Below, in pieces: positions 45,644 to 57,900 of a stretch of DNA of 64,000 bases. The notes under the pieces were generated by a model. The model searched no databases, was not told the origin of the DNA, and worked only from the letters and a program-made list of their open reading frames with translations. The DNA is from Zarea fungicola (lineage: Eukaryota > Ascomycota > Sordariomycetes > Hypocreales > Cordycipitaceae), in NCBI GenBank assembly GCA_900169235.1, contig FWCC01000133.1, forward strand, positions 1 through 64,000, in the 5' to 3' direction. The position numbers and the translations under genes were made by a program. Numbering within the stretch: position 1 is the stretch's first letter; every line of letters begins with the position of its first letter.

Positions 45644-46820
45644 ATGAAGTGGTCCGCTGCTGCCCTCGGCCTCGCTGCCACGGCCATGGCCATGCCACAG
45701 GCTGCCCCCGACAACCTGAAGCCCGACGGCGGTTCTCCCTCGGGCTGCTCTGCCAGTTACAATGGCAAATTTGAAGTCAGCATCTTCAAGCTTGGTGCTG
45801 CTAAACGCTCCATCCAGGTATGCAATATACTAATAGCCATGTGCACACCAGTTCGCCTATCTGCTCCATTCTTGCTAACTCCCTTTACAGAAGCGTGACT
45901 GCTCCGGGGACAAGGCCCTCGTCTTGACTCTCCAGAACGGTATCCTCAAGGACAGCCATGATCGCACTGGTGCCATTGTCGCCAATTATCAGTTCCAGTT
46001 TGACGGTCCTCCTCAGGCTGGCTCCATTTACACCGCTGGCTGGTCCACCTGCCAAAACGGCTCCCTGGCTCTCGGTTCCTCCACCGTCTTCTATCAGTGC
46101 CTCTCTGGTAACTTCTACAACCTCTACGACCGCAACTGGGCCGCGCAGTGTGAGCCTGTCGAGATTGTCGTCATGCCCTGCAGCGCTGGCCAGAGCAGCG
46201 GTGGTGGCCAGAAGGCTGGCGGCGGCGGCGGCAGCCCCATGCAGTCCCCTGTCGGCACCAGCATGGCCGTCACCACAACCGTCGTCGCCCTCCCAGACGG
46301 CCAGCCCCAAGTCACCACCATCACCGTCCCCATCCCCATGTGCCAGATAGGCGATGGCCAGGTCCAAGCTCACACCACTCCCTGCGATCAGGCTCCTGGC
46401 GCCGCTGTTTCCCAGATCTCTGATGGCCAGATTCAGGCCCCAACCAACTTGCCTCCCGTGTCCCAGATCTCCGACGGCCAGATCCAAGCTCCTACTGGTG
46501 CTCCCGTGTCCCAGATATCTGATGGCCAAGTCCAGGCTCCTACCAGCGGCGGCGCTCCCGTCACCCAGATCTCCGACGGCCAGGTCCAGGCTCCCACCAG
46601 CACTGGTGCCCCTGTTACTCAGATCTCTGACGGTCAGATCCAAGCTCCCACCAGCACTGGCGCTCCTGTTACTCAGATCTCCGACGGTCAGGTTCAGGCT
46701 CCCAGCGGCACTGGTGCTCCCCCTGCTCCCACCTCCACTCTCCCCATTGCCAACAACGGTGCAAAGGCTGCTGTCCCTGCTCTCCTTGCCGCCGGTATGG
46801 GTGCTGTTCTCTTCCTGTAG
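45644..46820 (+). CDS. PIR-repeat cell-wall protein with GPI signal
   Basis: Two exons, 45644-45817 and 45891-46820. The 73-bp intron has a GCTAAC branch point and TTTACAG; the joined frame encodes 367 aa. The ATG at 45644 was chosen because it starts a clean signal peptide (M-K-W-S-A-A-A-L-G-L-A-A); earlier in-frame ATGs exist. A K-R dipeptide just after the splice junction resembles a Kex2 site. A Cys-containing domain follows (R-D-C-S-G through Y-Q-C-L-S-G-N-F-Y-N-L-Y-D), like the PIR/Cis3 domain of fungi. Then come seven units of Q-I-S-D-G-Q-I/V-Q, then N-N-G before a hydrophobic tail, the pattern of a GPI signal. PIR Gln residues form alkali-labile ester links to beta-1,3-glucan. The product should be a structural wall protein at the cell surface. 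Confidence 0.92.
46343..46712 (+). repeat. Seven in-frame PIR repeats
   Basis: Seven tandem units of 14-18 codons encode the core Q-I-x-D-G-Q-(I/V)-Q-A, followed by a Pro/Thr/Ser/Gly linker. The first (I-G-D-G) is divergent; units 5 and 6 are almost identical at DNA level. Such arrays expand and contract by recombination, so copy number may vary between strains. Confidence 0.9.
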
Positions 46821-47492
46821 GCGCTTTGAAATTATAGGCTGCTGCTAAGTAATTGAAGAGCCAGAGGAAGTGGAAGTTTCCAAGGTTATCGTTGGGTCAA
46901 GAGCCGGCTTGTGAATTTTTTTTTCTTCTCCCTTCGCATTGCATTATCTGATGTTCGGCCACAAACCCACGAAATGTGTCCAAGTTTTGATGTTTTCATT
47001 GTACACACCACCAAATGTGTTTTTTTGGGCAAAAAGAAGGTTCAGTGGCTCTGCCACTTGAACGGCATTGTTTTTCGATATGATGATGATGATGGACACT
47101 CTAATGAGGTTGTGAAACATGTTGTTTCATTTTTATTGTTAATTATTTTGTCGCATTAAAGGCGGGCGCCCTCGCGTGACGCGATGGGCATTAATATATA
47201 ACACACATAGTCATAGGTACAAATGGGAAAGAAAAATGACTCTCCTTAATATAAAAGAATATTATCAAAAGCAAAATCTTAAAAATCCTCCATGTGTAAA
47301 GCCTGCGTCATTGTGAATATGGAGTTCTACGTATGAATTGACGGGTGCTGACATAATCACGTCGTTCTAGGCACTCACCGAAAGCCTCGCTACGACCAGA
47401 CTAATTATTAGCCTCTCTACGTTTCTTAATATTTTTTTCTAATTCTTTCAGTACCCTCCTCACACAGCCACATTGTCAATTTTGCCCCCAGC
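46821..47492. other. Intergenic, no gene seen
   Basis: About 670 bp between the PIR gene stop and the next start codon. It includes a T-rich PIR 3' flank, a (GAT)n-like short run near 47080, and an AT-rich stretch at 47200-47280. No gene is supported. Confidence 0.45.
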
Positions 47493-48413
47493 ATGTCCGA
47501 ATACTGGAAATCTACGCCCCGGTACTGGTGCAAGTACTGCGCCGTCTATGTACGCGACACCAAGCTCGAGCGCGCAAACCACGAGTCGACCGGCCGCCAC
47601 CAGGGTGCCCTCAAGCGAGCCCTGCGCGACCTGCACCGCAGCCACGACCGCGACGAGCGAGACAAGGATCGTGCAAAGCGAGAAATCGATCGTCTCAATG
47701 GCGTAGTTATCCCATCCACATCAACTGCTGCGGGGGGGTCACAATTATCCAATGCGTCGTCAAAACCCACGCCGCCACTACCGTCTCAAGCCGTCGCGAC
47801 GGAAGCCTCGCTCAAGAGACAACGAGAGCAGCTCGCAGAGCTGGGGGTCGCGATACCAGATAGCTTTCGGTCCGAGATGGCCATGCCGGGGGAGTGGACG
47901 GTGACGAGCACACGCATCATTCAGACGAGCAGCAGCGGCGACAACGAACCGGGCAAAGTGGAAGCGAGAGCGTCGGGGGTGCGGAAACGCGAGGAGACAG
48001 AGGAAGAGGCGGCGCATGAAGAAGCCATCAAGGGCCTGTTCAAGAGGCCGAAGCGGTGGGGACGAGACTCCAAGGCCTTGGGGGATGACCAGGAGGAGGC
48101 GGAGCTGGAGGCACTGCTTAGCGGGTCTCTTGTGAAGAAGGAGATGAAGAAGAATCAGGAGTCTGATGACGGAGCTGGCGAAGGGGAAGTGGTCAAGAAG
48201 GAGGAAGGGAATGATATCAAATCGGAGGAAGGCAGAGAAGAAGAAAACGGCCCGGAGTTTAGAATGGAGCCGCCTGTCAAGGACGAGCCTGATACAGCGG
48301 CGGCGAGTGGCTGCCTCGGTGAGGTTCCAACCAGGGTAGAAGCTGCGGATGCTGGAGCTGGAGCAGCGGTGGTGTTTAAGAAGCGGAAACCCAAGGGTTT
48401 GCGGACGAAATGA
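47493..48413 (+). CDS. U1-type zinc-finger splicing factor, WBP4/FBP21-like
   Basis: Single exon of 306 aa. The N-terminus is a matrin/U1-C-type zinc finger: W-C-K-Y-C at about residues 12-16, then the helix R-A-N-H-E-S-T-G-R-H with its paired His. This is the same finger that opens WBP4/FBP21. A charged helical region follows, a conserved block near residue 165-190 (E-E-A-I-K-G-L-F-K-R-P-K-R-W-G), Glu/Lys-rich linkers, and the C-terminal F-K-K-R-K-P-K motif at the very end, also a family mark. WW domains present in the human protein are absent, as in many fungal members. WBP4-type proteins join the spliceosomal B complex in the nucleus. The ATG at 47493 gives the canonical start. Confidence 0.85.
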   Translation: MSEYWKSTPRYWCKYCAVYVRDTKLERANHESTGRHQGALKRALRDLHRSHDRDERDKDRAKREIDRLNGVVIPSTSTAAGGSQLSNASSKPTPPLPSQAVATEASLKRQREQLAELGVAIPDSFRSEMAMPGEWTVTSTRIIQTSSSGDNEPGKVEARASGVRKREETEEEAAHEEAIKGLFKRPKRWGRDSKALGDDQEEAELEALLSGSLVKKEMKKNQESDDGAGEGEVVKKEEGNDIKSEEGREEENGPEFRMEPPVKDEPDTAAASGCLGEVPTRVEAADAGAGAAVVFKKRKPKGLRTK

Positions 48414-49671
48414 TGACGAAATAAAAGTGAGATGCTTTGCATCCTGTATATCTAGCATACTGTAGAGCATTTTGGCCAAGAGGCCGAGCATCGACAGACA
48501 TGATGATACCCCTTTGAGAATCTATACTTTCTGCTAAATGGCGTTTCCCGCACCCCCTCTCTGGGGTTTAACAGTTAAAGATGGCCATTCATGAATGAAA
48601 TGGGTCAGATTGGGAAACTTCAAAATCAGATCAAATTAGCCCATTTAGCGCAGCCGCCCTCCTGTCAAGGCTTGCCGAGCTCCGTTCCGTCCCAGGCCTG
48701 CCTTTCTTCGACACGGAGATTTCGACCTGTATGCGCAAACAAAGCCCGATCTGTCTCTTGTAGGGGCTAATATGGATACTTCTGGGTTGGCGGATAATGC
48801 ACGAGGTAATTACGGGTGGGGGGAGGACACGGAAAGCGGCGACGGAAAAGTAAATAATTTTCATGTTGAAAAGGGCAAATAAAGCTTGAGGGTGAGAGAG
48901 CAGCGTGGACCTGTTTTCCTTTCCCTTGACTATTCAACCATGTTTCTCTCTTAAACTTGTGTGCGGAGATTTAATAGTGATTGTACATTTGCTTGCTCTT
49001 ATAGCTGCCTTGGACTCGAAAAATGACGGAATGATGGATGTCGGATGTGTACTTTGCAGAGATAGTTACCCCGCCGCCAGAAGGGGCCACTATGGTCGCC
49101 ATTTCGGCGCCGAAGCTTGGCGGTCCCAGAAAATAAAAAACAGTAACTGTAGTAATAAAAAGTTGTATTAATATAAAATAATAGTCATTTCTGTGAGGCT
49201 CTATGCCATTGAATTTTGGCCACGGAGAAGGCTGTAATTACGGCAATCAAGCCATAATTTCCGATTTGTCATGTAGTTGGTCCAATGTCGCGAAGGAAAC
49301 TAACTCCATTTCCGTACCCGATAGCATAGCCTACCATAACAAGTTACCGTCGGCCTGTATTGTCCACCACTGCCAACATCTGGTTGGTTAATTTTTGTAT
49401 TAGCAGATGGAGTGGCTTCTATGGCGTCAAACAGGTCCAGCCAGTGAAGCAGAGCTCTCCACTGCCACTACCTACCTAGAGCTAGCGATGACCTCGACGA
49501 GGGGGGGCCGAGAGTGAGCCGGAGAAGGCTAAAGAAAATTGTCAAAGTCGGCAAGTGATAAAAGGCATCCAGCGTCCACGTCAACGATTGTGCCATTGTA
49601 CCCGTGCCATTTGTCTTGACCAAACTTGCAACTTGCAAAGTAACCACACTTCCCAGTTTATACACTTCGCA
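48414..49671. other. Intergenic, no gene seen
   Basis: About 1.26 kb between the WBP4-like gene and the dienelactone hydrolase-family gene. The ORFs are below 100 codons and carry no motif. The last 200 bases presumably hold the promoter of the downstream gene. Confidence 0.45.
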
Positions 49672-50755
49672 ATGGCTTCTAACCCTCCCGCACGCTGCTG
49701 CACCCTTGGCTCGCTTCATGAGTAAGTTTTCGCTGCCCCTCACCCACCTCTCTTGTACAACCCCTCCCGCAAAAAAGTTGAACGAGTGCGACCTACCCCT
49801 CCATCAAGGTGTATGTAGCTGTGCAATCTTAGCCTCAGATTCACAGCTCCTTCACGAATTACTAAGATACGTTGGACAAGAAGAGGGAAAAGGATAAAAA
49901 ATATAATTGAATAAATAAATGTAATGCTAACAAAATACTGCACAGGGGCCAGCCCAAGGGCAAGTCCATCAAGATTGCCGACAACATCGACGCCTACCTC
50001 GCCACCCCTGCCGAGGGCGTCGCCCGCAAGGATGTCGGTATCCTCTACCTGCCCGACGTCATTGGCATCTGGCAAAACAGCCAGCTCATGGCTGACAGCT
50101 TCGCCGAGCGTGGCTACGTGACTATCCTCCCGGATCTCTTCAACGGCGACCCCGTATTGCTCGACCGCCCCGAAGGCTTCGACATTATGCAGTGGCTCGC
50201 CAAGGGCACCAAGGGTGACAACCCGCACACCAAAGAGTATATTGACCCCATCGTTGTCAAGGCCATCCAGGCCCTTCGCGACTTGGGTGTCAAGCACATT
50301 GGTGCTGTAGGCTACTGTTTTGGCGCCAAGGTACGCTTCCCAACCCGTCTCTAACCATCACGAGAGCAAAAGAGGGAGAAGAAGAAGAAGAAGAAGAAGA
50401 AGGGCTAACAATTTTTTTTAAAAAAAAAATTCAGTACGTCGTTCGCCACTACCATAGCGGCATCGAGGTTGGCTACGTCGCCCACCCTTCCTTTGTCGAG
50501 GAGGAAGAACTTGCTGCCATCACTGGTCCTTTCGCCATTTCCGCCGCTGAGACAGACTCCATCTTCCCCGCCGAGAAGCGCCACAAATCTGAGGAAATTT
50601 TGCTCAAGACCAAGCAGCCGTACCAGATTAACCTCTACTCAGGCACCACTCATGGCTTCGCCGTCCGCGGCGACCTCAATGTCAAGGAGCAAAAGTACGG
50701 CAAGGAGCAGGCTTTCCTCCAGGCCGTTACCTGGTTCGACACTCACCTCGGCTGA
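49672..50755 (+). CDS. Dienelactone hydrolase-family protein
   Basis: Three exons: 49672-49721, 49946-50330 and 50435-50755; the joined frame encodes 251 aa, the normal family length. The introns are 224 and 104 bp, long for this window; the first has a GCTAAC branch point, and the second carries a (GAA)n run and facing T and A tracts. The alpha/beta-hydrolase core is clear: a G-Y-C-F-G-A-K nucleophile elbow with Cys as nucleophile at about residue 142, a D-S-I-F-P acid near 180, and T-H-G-F with the catalytic His near 213. The N-terminal P-P-A-R-C-C motif is typical of fungal members. The family hydrolyses dienelactones or related esters; many fungal copies have no proven substrate. Cytosolic is likely. 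Confidence 0.92.
50377..50402 (+). repeat. (GAA)n microsatellite within an intron
   Basis: About eight GAA units lie inside the second intron of the dienelactone hydrolase-family gene, followed shortly by a T run and an A run before the acceptor. It is a candidate length-variable marker. Confidence 0.9.
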
Positions 50756-51238
50756 ATACATGGCAGCAAGATATAAAAGAAATAAGAACGCTGGCAGCAG
50801 AAGCTAAGCTATGCCGAAGTGTTCAAAGGAAAGGAACAAAACCAGAGAAGGGGGTTGCAAATTGCTCTTTGCAGAGACGTAAATATTTCATGAAATCTTC
50901 ATAAATGAGAATAAATATGCATTCTTTTTATCGTGTTTTTTTTCTGTTATTATTAGCCTGTCTTTTAGAACGAACCACAAACTGCATTTATCAACAGTTA
51001 CAATAATATGGTGTTCTCTGCAACGGTCAGGGCGGCCCCACTAGTCGCAGCTAGCTGTTACGCCACCTGCAGACTAACAGAAACGTCCAGTTGGCATCAT
51101 CAGTTGCTACCAAACCAAAGTTACAAACGACAACGACAATCTCCCTTCTTCCAACACCCGCAACCCCCCGCAAAAGCAACACCAACGCAGCAGACGATAC
51201 GCAAACGCAAAACAGAAAATGTTCAAGACTCGACCCTA
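50756..51238. other. Intergenic, TAPT1-like gene upstream region
   Basis: About 480 bp. It includes the 3' end of the hydrolase gene and the upstream region of the TAPT1-like gene. The latter's frame is already open from an ATG at 51008, so part of this may be coding if the earlier start is used. Confidence 0.4.
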
Positions 51239-54200
51239 ATGGCCGTTACTGCCGATCCAATGAGCCCGCGGTTCTCGCCGCCGCTCGCTGTATCGCTGGC
51301 CTCGACAGACGACACCAGCAGCACCCTGCTACTCCCCGACGCCGTGATGCAGATGGGAGCAGCCCAGCTGCAGCCGCCCGCCGACATCAAAAGCAGAGGC
51401 AGAAATGTACGATCCCAAACGACCAGCAATCCCGGGCGAACATGGACAGAACACCATCAGCTCATCAACGGCCCAGGTGACGACGGCTTGAAGAATGGGG
51501 TCGACCGGGGTCGAAGCAACAACCCTCGTCAGGACCCAGAGGCGCAATACCCCCAGCAGCAGCCCACACCGCCGCCGCAGGACGACGACGACGACGACGG
51601 CAATGACGGGCGACATCAGTATCATCCACTGCCACAGCACCAGCATCCGCACCAAAAGACCAAGTCCAGACGTGGAAGCTCAACTGCAAAGTCTGGTGCC
51701 GGCTCTGCGGATACCATTCAGAGACTGCCCGCCTCAGAAATTCAGCACCTCATGTCATCGCCGCAGTCACTGCCCATTGGCCCCGCGCCACCTGGGGCGA
51801 CCCGGCCGTCTTTTGACCACGGCAAGTTCTCACAGCAGAAAGAGGCCATCCGAAAGGCGCTCCTCGCGCAGCCCGAGTTGGAGTTGCGCCCTTCGCGCGA
51901 CGGACACCTGCATCAGGTGCCCCAGAGATCTAATGGACTCGGAATATTCGATGGCCGCAGCGGTGCAGAGGCTAGAAGGCCACGGGACGGGTCGCCGCGA
52001 TCTGGGTCGCCGCGGACAGTGTCGACGCCGCCACCGACGGGTCGATCCAAGATATTTGACCCCCCGCCGTATTCGGCGGCTGCCACAACCGCCCCGCGTT
52101 CAGCGATGCGACCGCCGTCCCTAAATCTACACCATGACGAGGCTACCGGAGAGAAGCGGCTGAACGGGATCTTGCCCTCGCCGGCCATCAAGACTGGCCC
52201 GGCGGCCATGGCATCTACTAATGCCCCCGAACCTAAAGCACCTGGCAGCCGCGCACCGTCGCCCATGCCGTCCATGATTCCGCTGCCCCCCATGTCACTA
52301 CCGACGCACCTGCAGCTGGAGCTTGCGGCACAGCGCCCAAGCCCCCTCTACATCCACCACTCCCACACGAGTGACGTTCCCTACGAGTCGAGCGCTGTCA
52401 AATTCGAGCGCCTGCTAAACGTCCTTCTCCTCCCACCCTATCTCGAACGAACGCTGTACTTTGGCGCGCTGGCCTGTCTGGACGCTTGGCTGCACACATT
52501 CACCATACTCCCAATTCGCTTCTTCATGGCCATTGGCGTTCTCGTGCGCTGGTGGGTGTATATTATCTGCAAAGAGGTCAAGTGGCTCCTGGGTTTTGTT
52601 TGGGGTGGCATTGGCCGTCTTTGGCAGCGCATATGGTCACGAAGGGGACGAAAAGCTGCCGGTGATACGACACCAGCTGACGACAGGTCACGCAGCATGA
52701 GCCGAGCAAGTGAAACCAGAGTTGCTTCCGCTGGCGTAGACGGACAGAGCACCAACGCACAACCAGGGACAACCGTAGCACAGCAGCGACGGCCCTCTGC
52801 ACAGCATCGGGACTCGGGACCGGGCCCCAAGACGGGTGCGTTCCGCCACCGTCGCACTAAATCCATGCCCTCGAATCTGTCTTCGTACCACAAGGCCGAC
52901 TTGCTACAAGGCGCCGTCATCCTGTGCAGCTCCTTTGCACTCATGACCCTCGACGCCTCTCGCATGTACCATTTTATCCGTGCCCAGTCCGCCATTAAGC
53001 TCTACGTTATTTTTAATATTCTAGAGGTCGGTGACCGCCTTCTCTCAGCTCTTGGGCAAGATATTCTCGAGTGCCTGTTTAGCGCCGAAACGCTCTCTAG
53101 GAACGCGTCCGGCCGGTCCAAGATTTTGCTGCCCGCCGGCATGTTTGTCCTTGCACTGATATACAACTGCCTGCACTCGATTGCGCTCTACTACCAGGTC
53201 ATTGCGCTCAACGTCGCTGTCAACTCGTACTCGAACGCGCTGCTGACCCTGCTCCTCTCGAACCAGTTTGTCGAGATCAAGAGCACCGTGTTTAAGCGCT
53301 TTGAAAAGGACAACCTGTTCCAGCTGACTTGTGCAGATATCGTGGAGAGGTTCCAGCTCTGGATCATGCTGCTCATCATTGCGATGCGGAACATTGTCGA
53401 GGTTGGTGGGCTTTCGGTGCCCGGCGCTGGCTTTGGTGAGACGGACATTGATGGCAGCGGTAGTGGGGTGCCGCGGCATCATCCGTCCATCCTGCCGCAT
53501 AGCTTCACGGCGCTGCCGTCGTGGCTGTGGTCGGGCGAGGTGCTGTCACCATTTTTGATTGTGATAGGGAGTGAGATGCTGGTGGACACGATCAAGCACG
53601 CCTACGTCACCAAGTTTAACAATATCAAACCGCACTTTTACTCCCGCACGCTGGATATTCTCTGCAAAGATTACTACACTCATGTAAGTCTTAACATATA
53701 AACCATGACTGTTCCCCTTAGCAAAATGAAATAAGGAACCCCGCCCCGACCAGAAAAAAATTAAACTCAAACCCCTAACATGTGGAAATAGGCCTTTACC
53801 AGGCCATCGCTTACCCGCCGCCTCGGTCTCGCCGTGATTCCACTCTCGTGCCTCTTTATCCGCGCTTCCATCCAGACCTACCACATGTTCCTCGCCACCT
53901 ACCTACCCATGCCGATGCCCGCCTCTACGCAGACCTCACTCACGCAGGAGTCCGCTCGCCCCTCGTCGCCCGCCATGATGGCCGCCCTCAACCGCTTCGA
54001 CGCGCTGATTCGCGACTCCCTCGGTCGCGCCACCTACGGCTACCCCTACGGCTCCCCTCTTAACGCCAGGCCCTGGTACGCGTGGACGTCAGACGACCTG
54101 ATTGCTGCCCTGACCATGGTCGTCGTCTTCTTTATCGCCTTTCTCGTGCTCCTCATTGTGAAGCTGCTCCTGGGCATGGCGCTGCTCAAGTACGCGCGCG

Positions 54201-54469
54201 GTCGCTACGCGGCCATGAAACACAAGGAGCAGCTCCAGGCACTGGGCAAGCTGGAGCGCGAGCCGTATGAAGGAAAGGGGCGTCGGATTGGCGGGCGTGG
54301 GGACGTGGAGGTGACGGATGACGGCAAGAGATGGATTCACGCGGACAAGACGGAAGGCCTCGTCAAAAGCGGTGGTGGCGGGAAAGGCAGGAGGGCAGAT
54401 GATAAAAAAGCAGAGTCGGATTATAATGGCGTGTCTCGGTATGACATGGTAAACAAGCGCATTTGGTGA
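51239..54469 (+). CDS. TAPT1-family (EMP65-like) membrane protein
   Basis: Two exons, 51239-53683 and 53792-54469. The 108-bp intron has GTAAGT and CTAACA; the joined frame encodes 1040 aa. An earlier in-frame ATG at 51008 would add 77 residues of low-complexity sequence; 51239 was preferred because the conserved-looking N-terminus starts there. The first about 390 residues are disordered (Pro, Ser, His and Asp runs). The TAPT1 domain then begins with K-F-E-R-L-L-N-V-L-L-L-P-P-Y-L-E and contains several membrane segments, an inserted basic loop, and Y-H-K-A-D-L-L-Q-G, L-E-V-G-D-R-L and H-S-I-A-L-Y-Y-Q motifs. The junction recreates K-D-Y-Y-T-H-A-F-T. The yeast relative Emp65 is an ER membrane protein working with Slp1 in protection of folding proteins; the same role here is inference. 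Confidence 0.9.
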
Positions 54470-54976
54470 TGAAAATAATCTTGTCCTTTCGGGGGGATTA
54501 TTTCACGACTTTCGAGATTTTTCCACTTGACAGGCCGTCCCGCCTTTCCTGAATCCGTACATAGCAACTTTTGTAATTCACATATAAATAGACATATGCA
54601 TGCATCAAGCAGATCGAGTATTCACGACATTGTTCATCACCAGCCAAATAGCCACGTAAACTAAGTTGCAAATTAAATCAATTTTATGAGCCCTGATTCA
54701 GGTAACTCGTTCCGGATCCCACTCTATTACTCCCCTTCCCAAGGTATACCTTTTTTATCCCGTCCGTCCGTCCGCCCTACCAAAACCTCATCAAATTCCG
54801 TTTTCAATCATCGCTTCATAGTCTAAATCGTCAAAAAGCAAAAAGTCCCCCTACTAACACGCTATGTAAATATAAGTATTCTTGAAAAGTCATGTCCAAT
54901 CATGTTGCCACCTTTTTAATTCCAGTCATTCTTTTTTCGTCTTTGTTTTGCTTTCCTTTTTCTTATTGGTCATTCT
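54470..54976. other. Convergent 3' intergenic region
   Basis: About 510 bp between the stops of the TAPT1-like gene (plus) and the importin gene (minus). AT-rich with T runs; nothing else is seen. Confidence 0.45.
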
Positions 54977-57900
54977 TTATTCTAGACCAGCAAGCTTCAG
55001 CAAAGTTGGGTTGTTGGCCAGCAGACCGGGCTGGGCCTTGTAGAGGATACCGACAGCACGATGCAAAAGCTCGCGAGTAGCAGGCTCGAGCTGCTCCTCA
55101 GGAGGAGACAGAACCTTCTCGAAGATAGCGAGGAGCTGAGGCGTCAGCTGCTCTACAGTCTGGTTAGACTGCTCGTACAGGGAGAAGATGCACTGGTAGA
55201 TGGGCTCGTTCTCCTCGTAGTCCTCCTCGAGAGGAAGAACATTGACAATGGCGGGCAAAGCCTGGCTAACGAAACCGTTGTCAGAGTTCTTCATCATCAT
55301 GCGGCAAAGAGCGCCAGCAACGTTGTCAGTGAGACGCATCTCACGCACGGCGATGAGGGGCTCAAGCTTCTCCCAGATCTGAGGGTACAGGGGGAAGGTC
55401 TTGGACGTGTCGGCCGAGGTGTAGATCAGCAGACCGATGGCGTAGGCAGCGTTCGACTTGGCAAGCGCATCGGGGTCGGTAAGACGGCGGCCGAGGGCCT
55501 GACCAAGGGACTCCGTGAACGGAGTCATGGCCTCACCAGCATGCTTGAGAACCTCGGCAATGGTACCGACGGCGGTGGAGCGGTGGAGGTCTTCTGTCGA
55601 GCTGGCCAACTTGAGAACGGGCTTCTCAAAGATCTTCCAGAGCTCAGCAAACGACGGTCCGAGCGCAGTGGCAAGGCCAATCACGACATCAAGAGCAGTG
55701 TCGACAACAAGCCAATCGTACTCGGAGGAGCCAGCATCAATATCCTGCTCACCCTCCTCATCACCGAGGTCCTGTTGGCAAGGGTGTGAGCCAGTGATTA
55801 TCAGGGTAATGACGGAGACAATCTCCTGAAGCATCTCGGCATTGGAGGCAAGCACAGCAGGACCGCAAGCCTTGAGAGCAGCAGCAACATTGCGGTTGAT
55901 ATCGGTAATGACGTTTCTAAGATGCCATTTCAGTTAGCACTGGCCAAATATATATAATCATAGATAGGCAAGGAATGGCGAGAATATTTTGCAAATCAGG
56001 AGTAGATAAGGCGTGTTCTCAGCAACCGCAAGATGCGTCTGAGTGAGCTGGGTATAACGCAAGGTATTTCATCATGCAAAGGCAACAAGAAAAGGAAAAG
56101 AGATAAAACTGAAGTTACGTACCGTTCGCCGTCCTCGGCCCACAGGTTGTTGGTAGCTTGCTGAAGGGTCTGGCCAATGCTTACAATGGAAGCAGGGGGT
56201 GAGTGCTTGGGAGGCATGCCAGGCTCCCACTTGAGGCCAGCGCTGGTCTCCCAAACCTGGAAAACACGGGTATAGGTTCTCCACAGAGTGGAGACGGCAG
56301 ACTTGCGGCAGCCTTCATATGTGTGCTCAACGAAAGGAGTAATCTTCGCGATCGTCTGTTCGGTATAGGTTTCCAGGTTGCTGCTGTTGCACGAGTTGGA
56401 AATGACATCGCCGAGAACATCAAGAGCAATCTCCTGCTCAAGAGCAACGGCAGTGACAGCACCCAGGCCCTCGAGATCCTCCAGGTCTGCCCATTCGTCG
56501 TCATCGGCACCATCAGTAGCAATGGCAAGGTCGTCCTCGCTAGTGTCGGTCTTGACCTTGATTTTCTTGCCACCAACGACGATGGAGCCTTCACCGAGAA
56601 GAGCCGCATCGACACCAGGCAGGTCAATCTCCTCCTCTTCGAGATCGAGAGAGGCAAAAAGGCCCTTGAAGACACCGTCAAGGAAGTGGCCAAACTGGTC
56701 CTGGTAAACCTTGGACAGGCTGGACCAGAGGATGAAGCTGGTCTCCTTGAGTCTGGGGTTGTCGAGGTGGAGAGCCTCCTCGCTGGCCTTCATGAGGTCC
56801 ATGACGTAAGGCTGGAAAGCCTCCGCGCCAACAACAGTGGCGATACGGCCCAAGCTGTCGCACGTAGCACTGCGCAAGTTCATCTCTTCCTCAGTCTCCT
56901 TGATCATGACAAACCTGCCAAGAGCCTTCATGACCTCCTCAAAGTAGGGCTGGAAGCTAGACTCCATGGAGGAAGAAATAGCACCAAGAGCAGAAGCCGC
57001 ACCAGCACGAACACCAAAGTCGTCGTGGGCGAGGAGCTTGACCATGGGGCCGATCAGGTTAGGGCCAAACTGAGCCATGACCTTGTTTTCAACACCGTCG
57101 CCAAAGGTATCCAGAGCACCGCAAGCACATCTAATAATGGCGACATTCTTCTTGTCGTTGCCAGCCTGGGAAGCAGCCTCGAGGTTCTTGAGGACAGCAG
57201 ACAGAATCTGCTCATGGTGAGAAGCCATCTCATCAACCATCTCCTCGGCAAGGTGGATAAGACCAACGAGAGCGGCATGGCGGACCTTAAGCTCGCTGTC
57301 GACAAGGAGGCCAACAATACTGGGCAAAAGGGGCTCAAGCTGGGTAGAGATGAAATCGGGGGCACCAGCAGCGGCATTACCAAGAGAGAGCATGGCCGAC
57401 ATTCTGTAGCTGGGGTCCTGGCTAGCAGCAAATGTAGGGAACTGTTCCAAGAGAGGAACTATGACCTGGCGGGGTGGCAGGGCGCTGGCAAGCTCATCAA
57501 CCAGGCCAATGGCAGATCTGGCGGGAGACATGTCGTCATCATCATCCTCGTCCTCGAGCTCAGCAACAATATGCATGGCACCGATCATCATACGAGAGGG
57601 GACGTCGTTCATGGCCTGCAGCTTGCGAGGGCGGAAGTGAACGCACTGGATGAGGAAAGCGAGGGCTTGTGAACGAGCATCCTCCTCAGCCTGCTTGTTG
57701 CCGGCAAGGTCCATCATAAACTGCAGAAGCTCCTGGAGATGGGAGCCGAAGAGGGCAGAGTCGAAAGCGATGAAGTTGTGGAAAACCTCGAAGATGACCT
57801 TGTAGTTCTCCTCATCCTCAGCCTCGACTGTGGCCTTGAGAATGTTGACCATACTGGGAAGGAAGCTGGCAATAGCCTCGACAGACTTGGCGTCCTCCTC

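Noticed and set aside
45885..46643. 252-codon ORF opposite the PIR gene
   Set aside because: An antisense shadow of the PIR repeats; its repetitive Leu-Ala-Asp pattern simply mirrors the repeat codons.
55750..55830. An intron within the last importin exon at I-T-G-S-H-P-C-Q-Q
   Set aside because: No acceptable GT donor is present, the frame is open throughout, and the H-P-C-Q-Q-D-L-G stretch belongs to this importin type.
56203..57672. 489-codon ORF antisense to the importin gene
   Set aside because: It mirrors biased codons of a conserved HEAT-repeat gene on the other strand and has no family motif.
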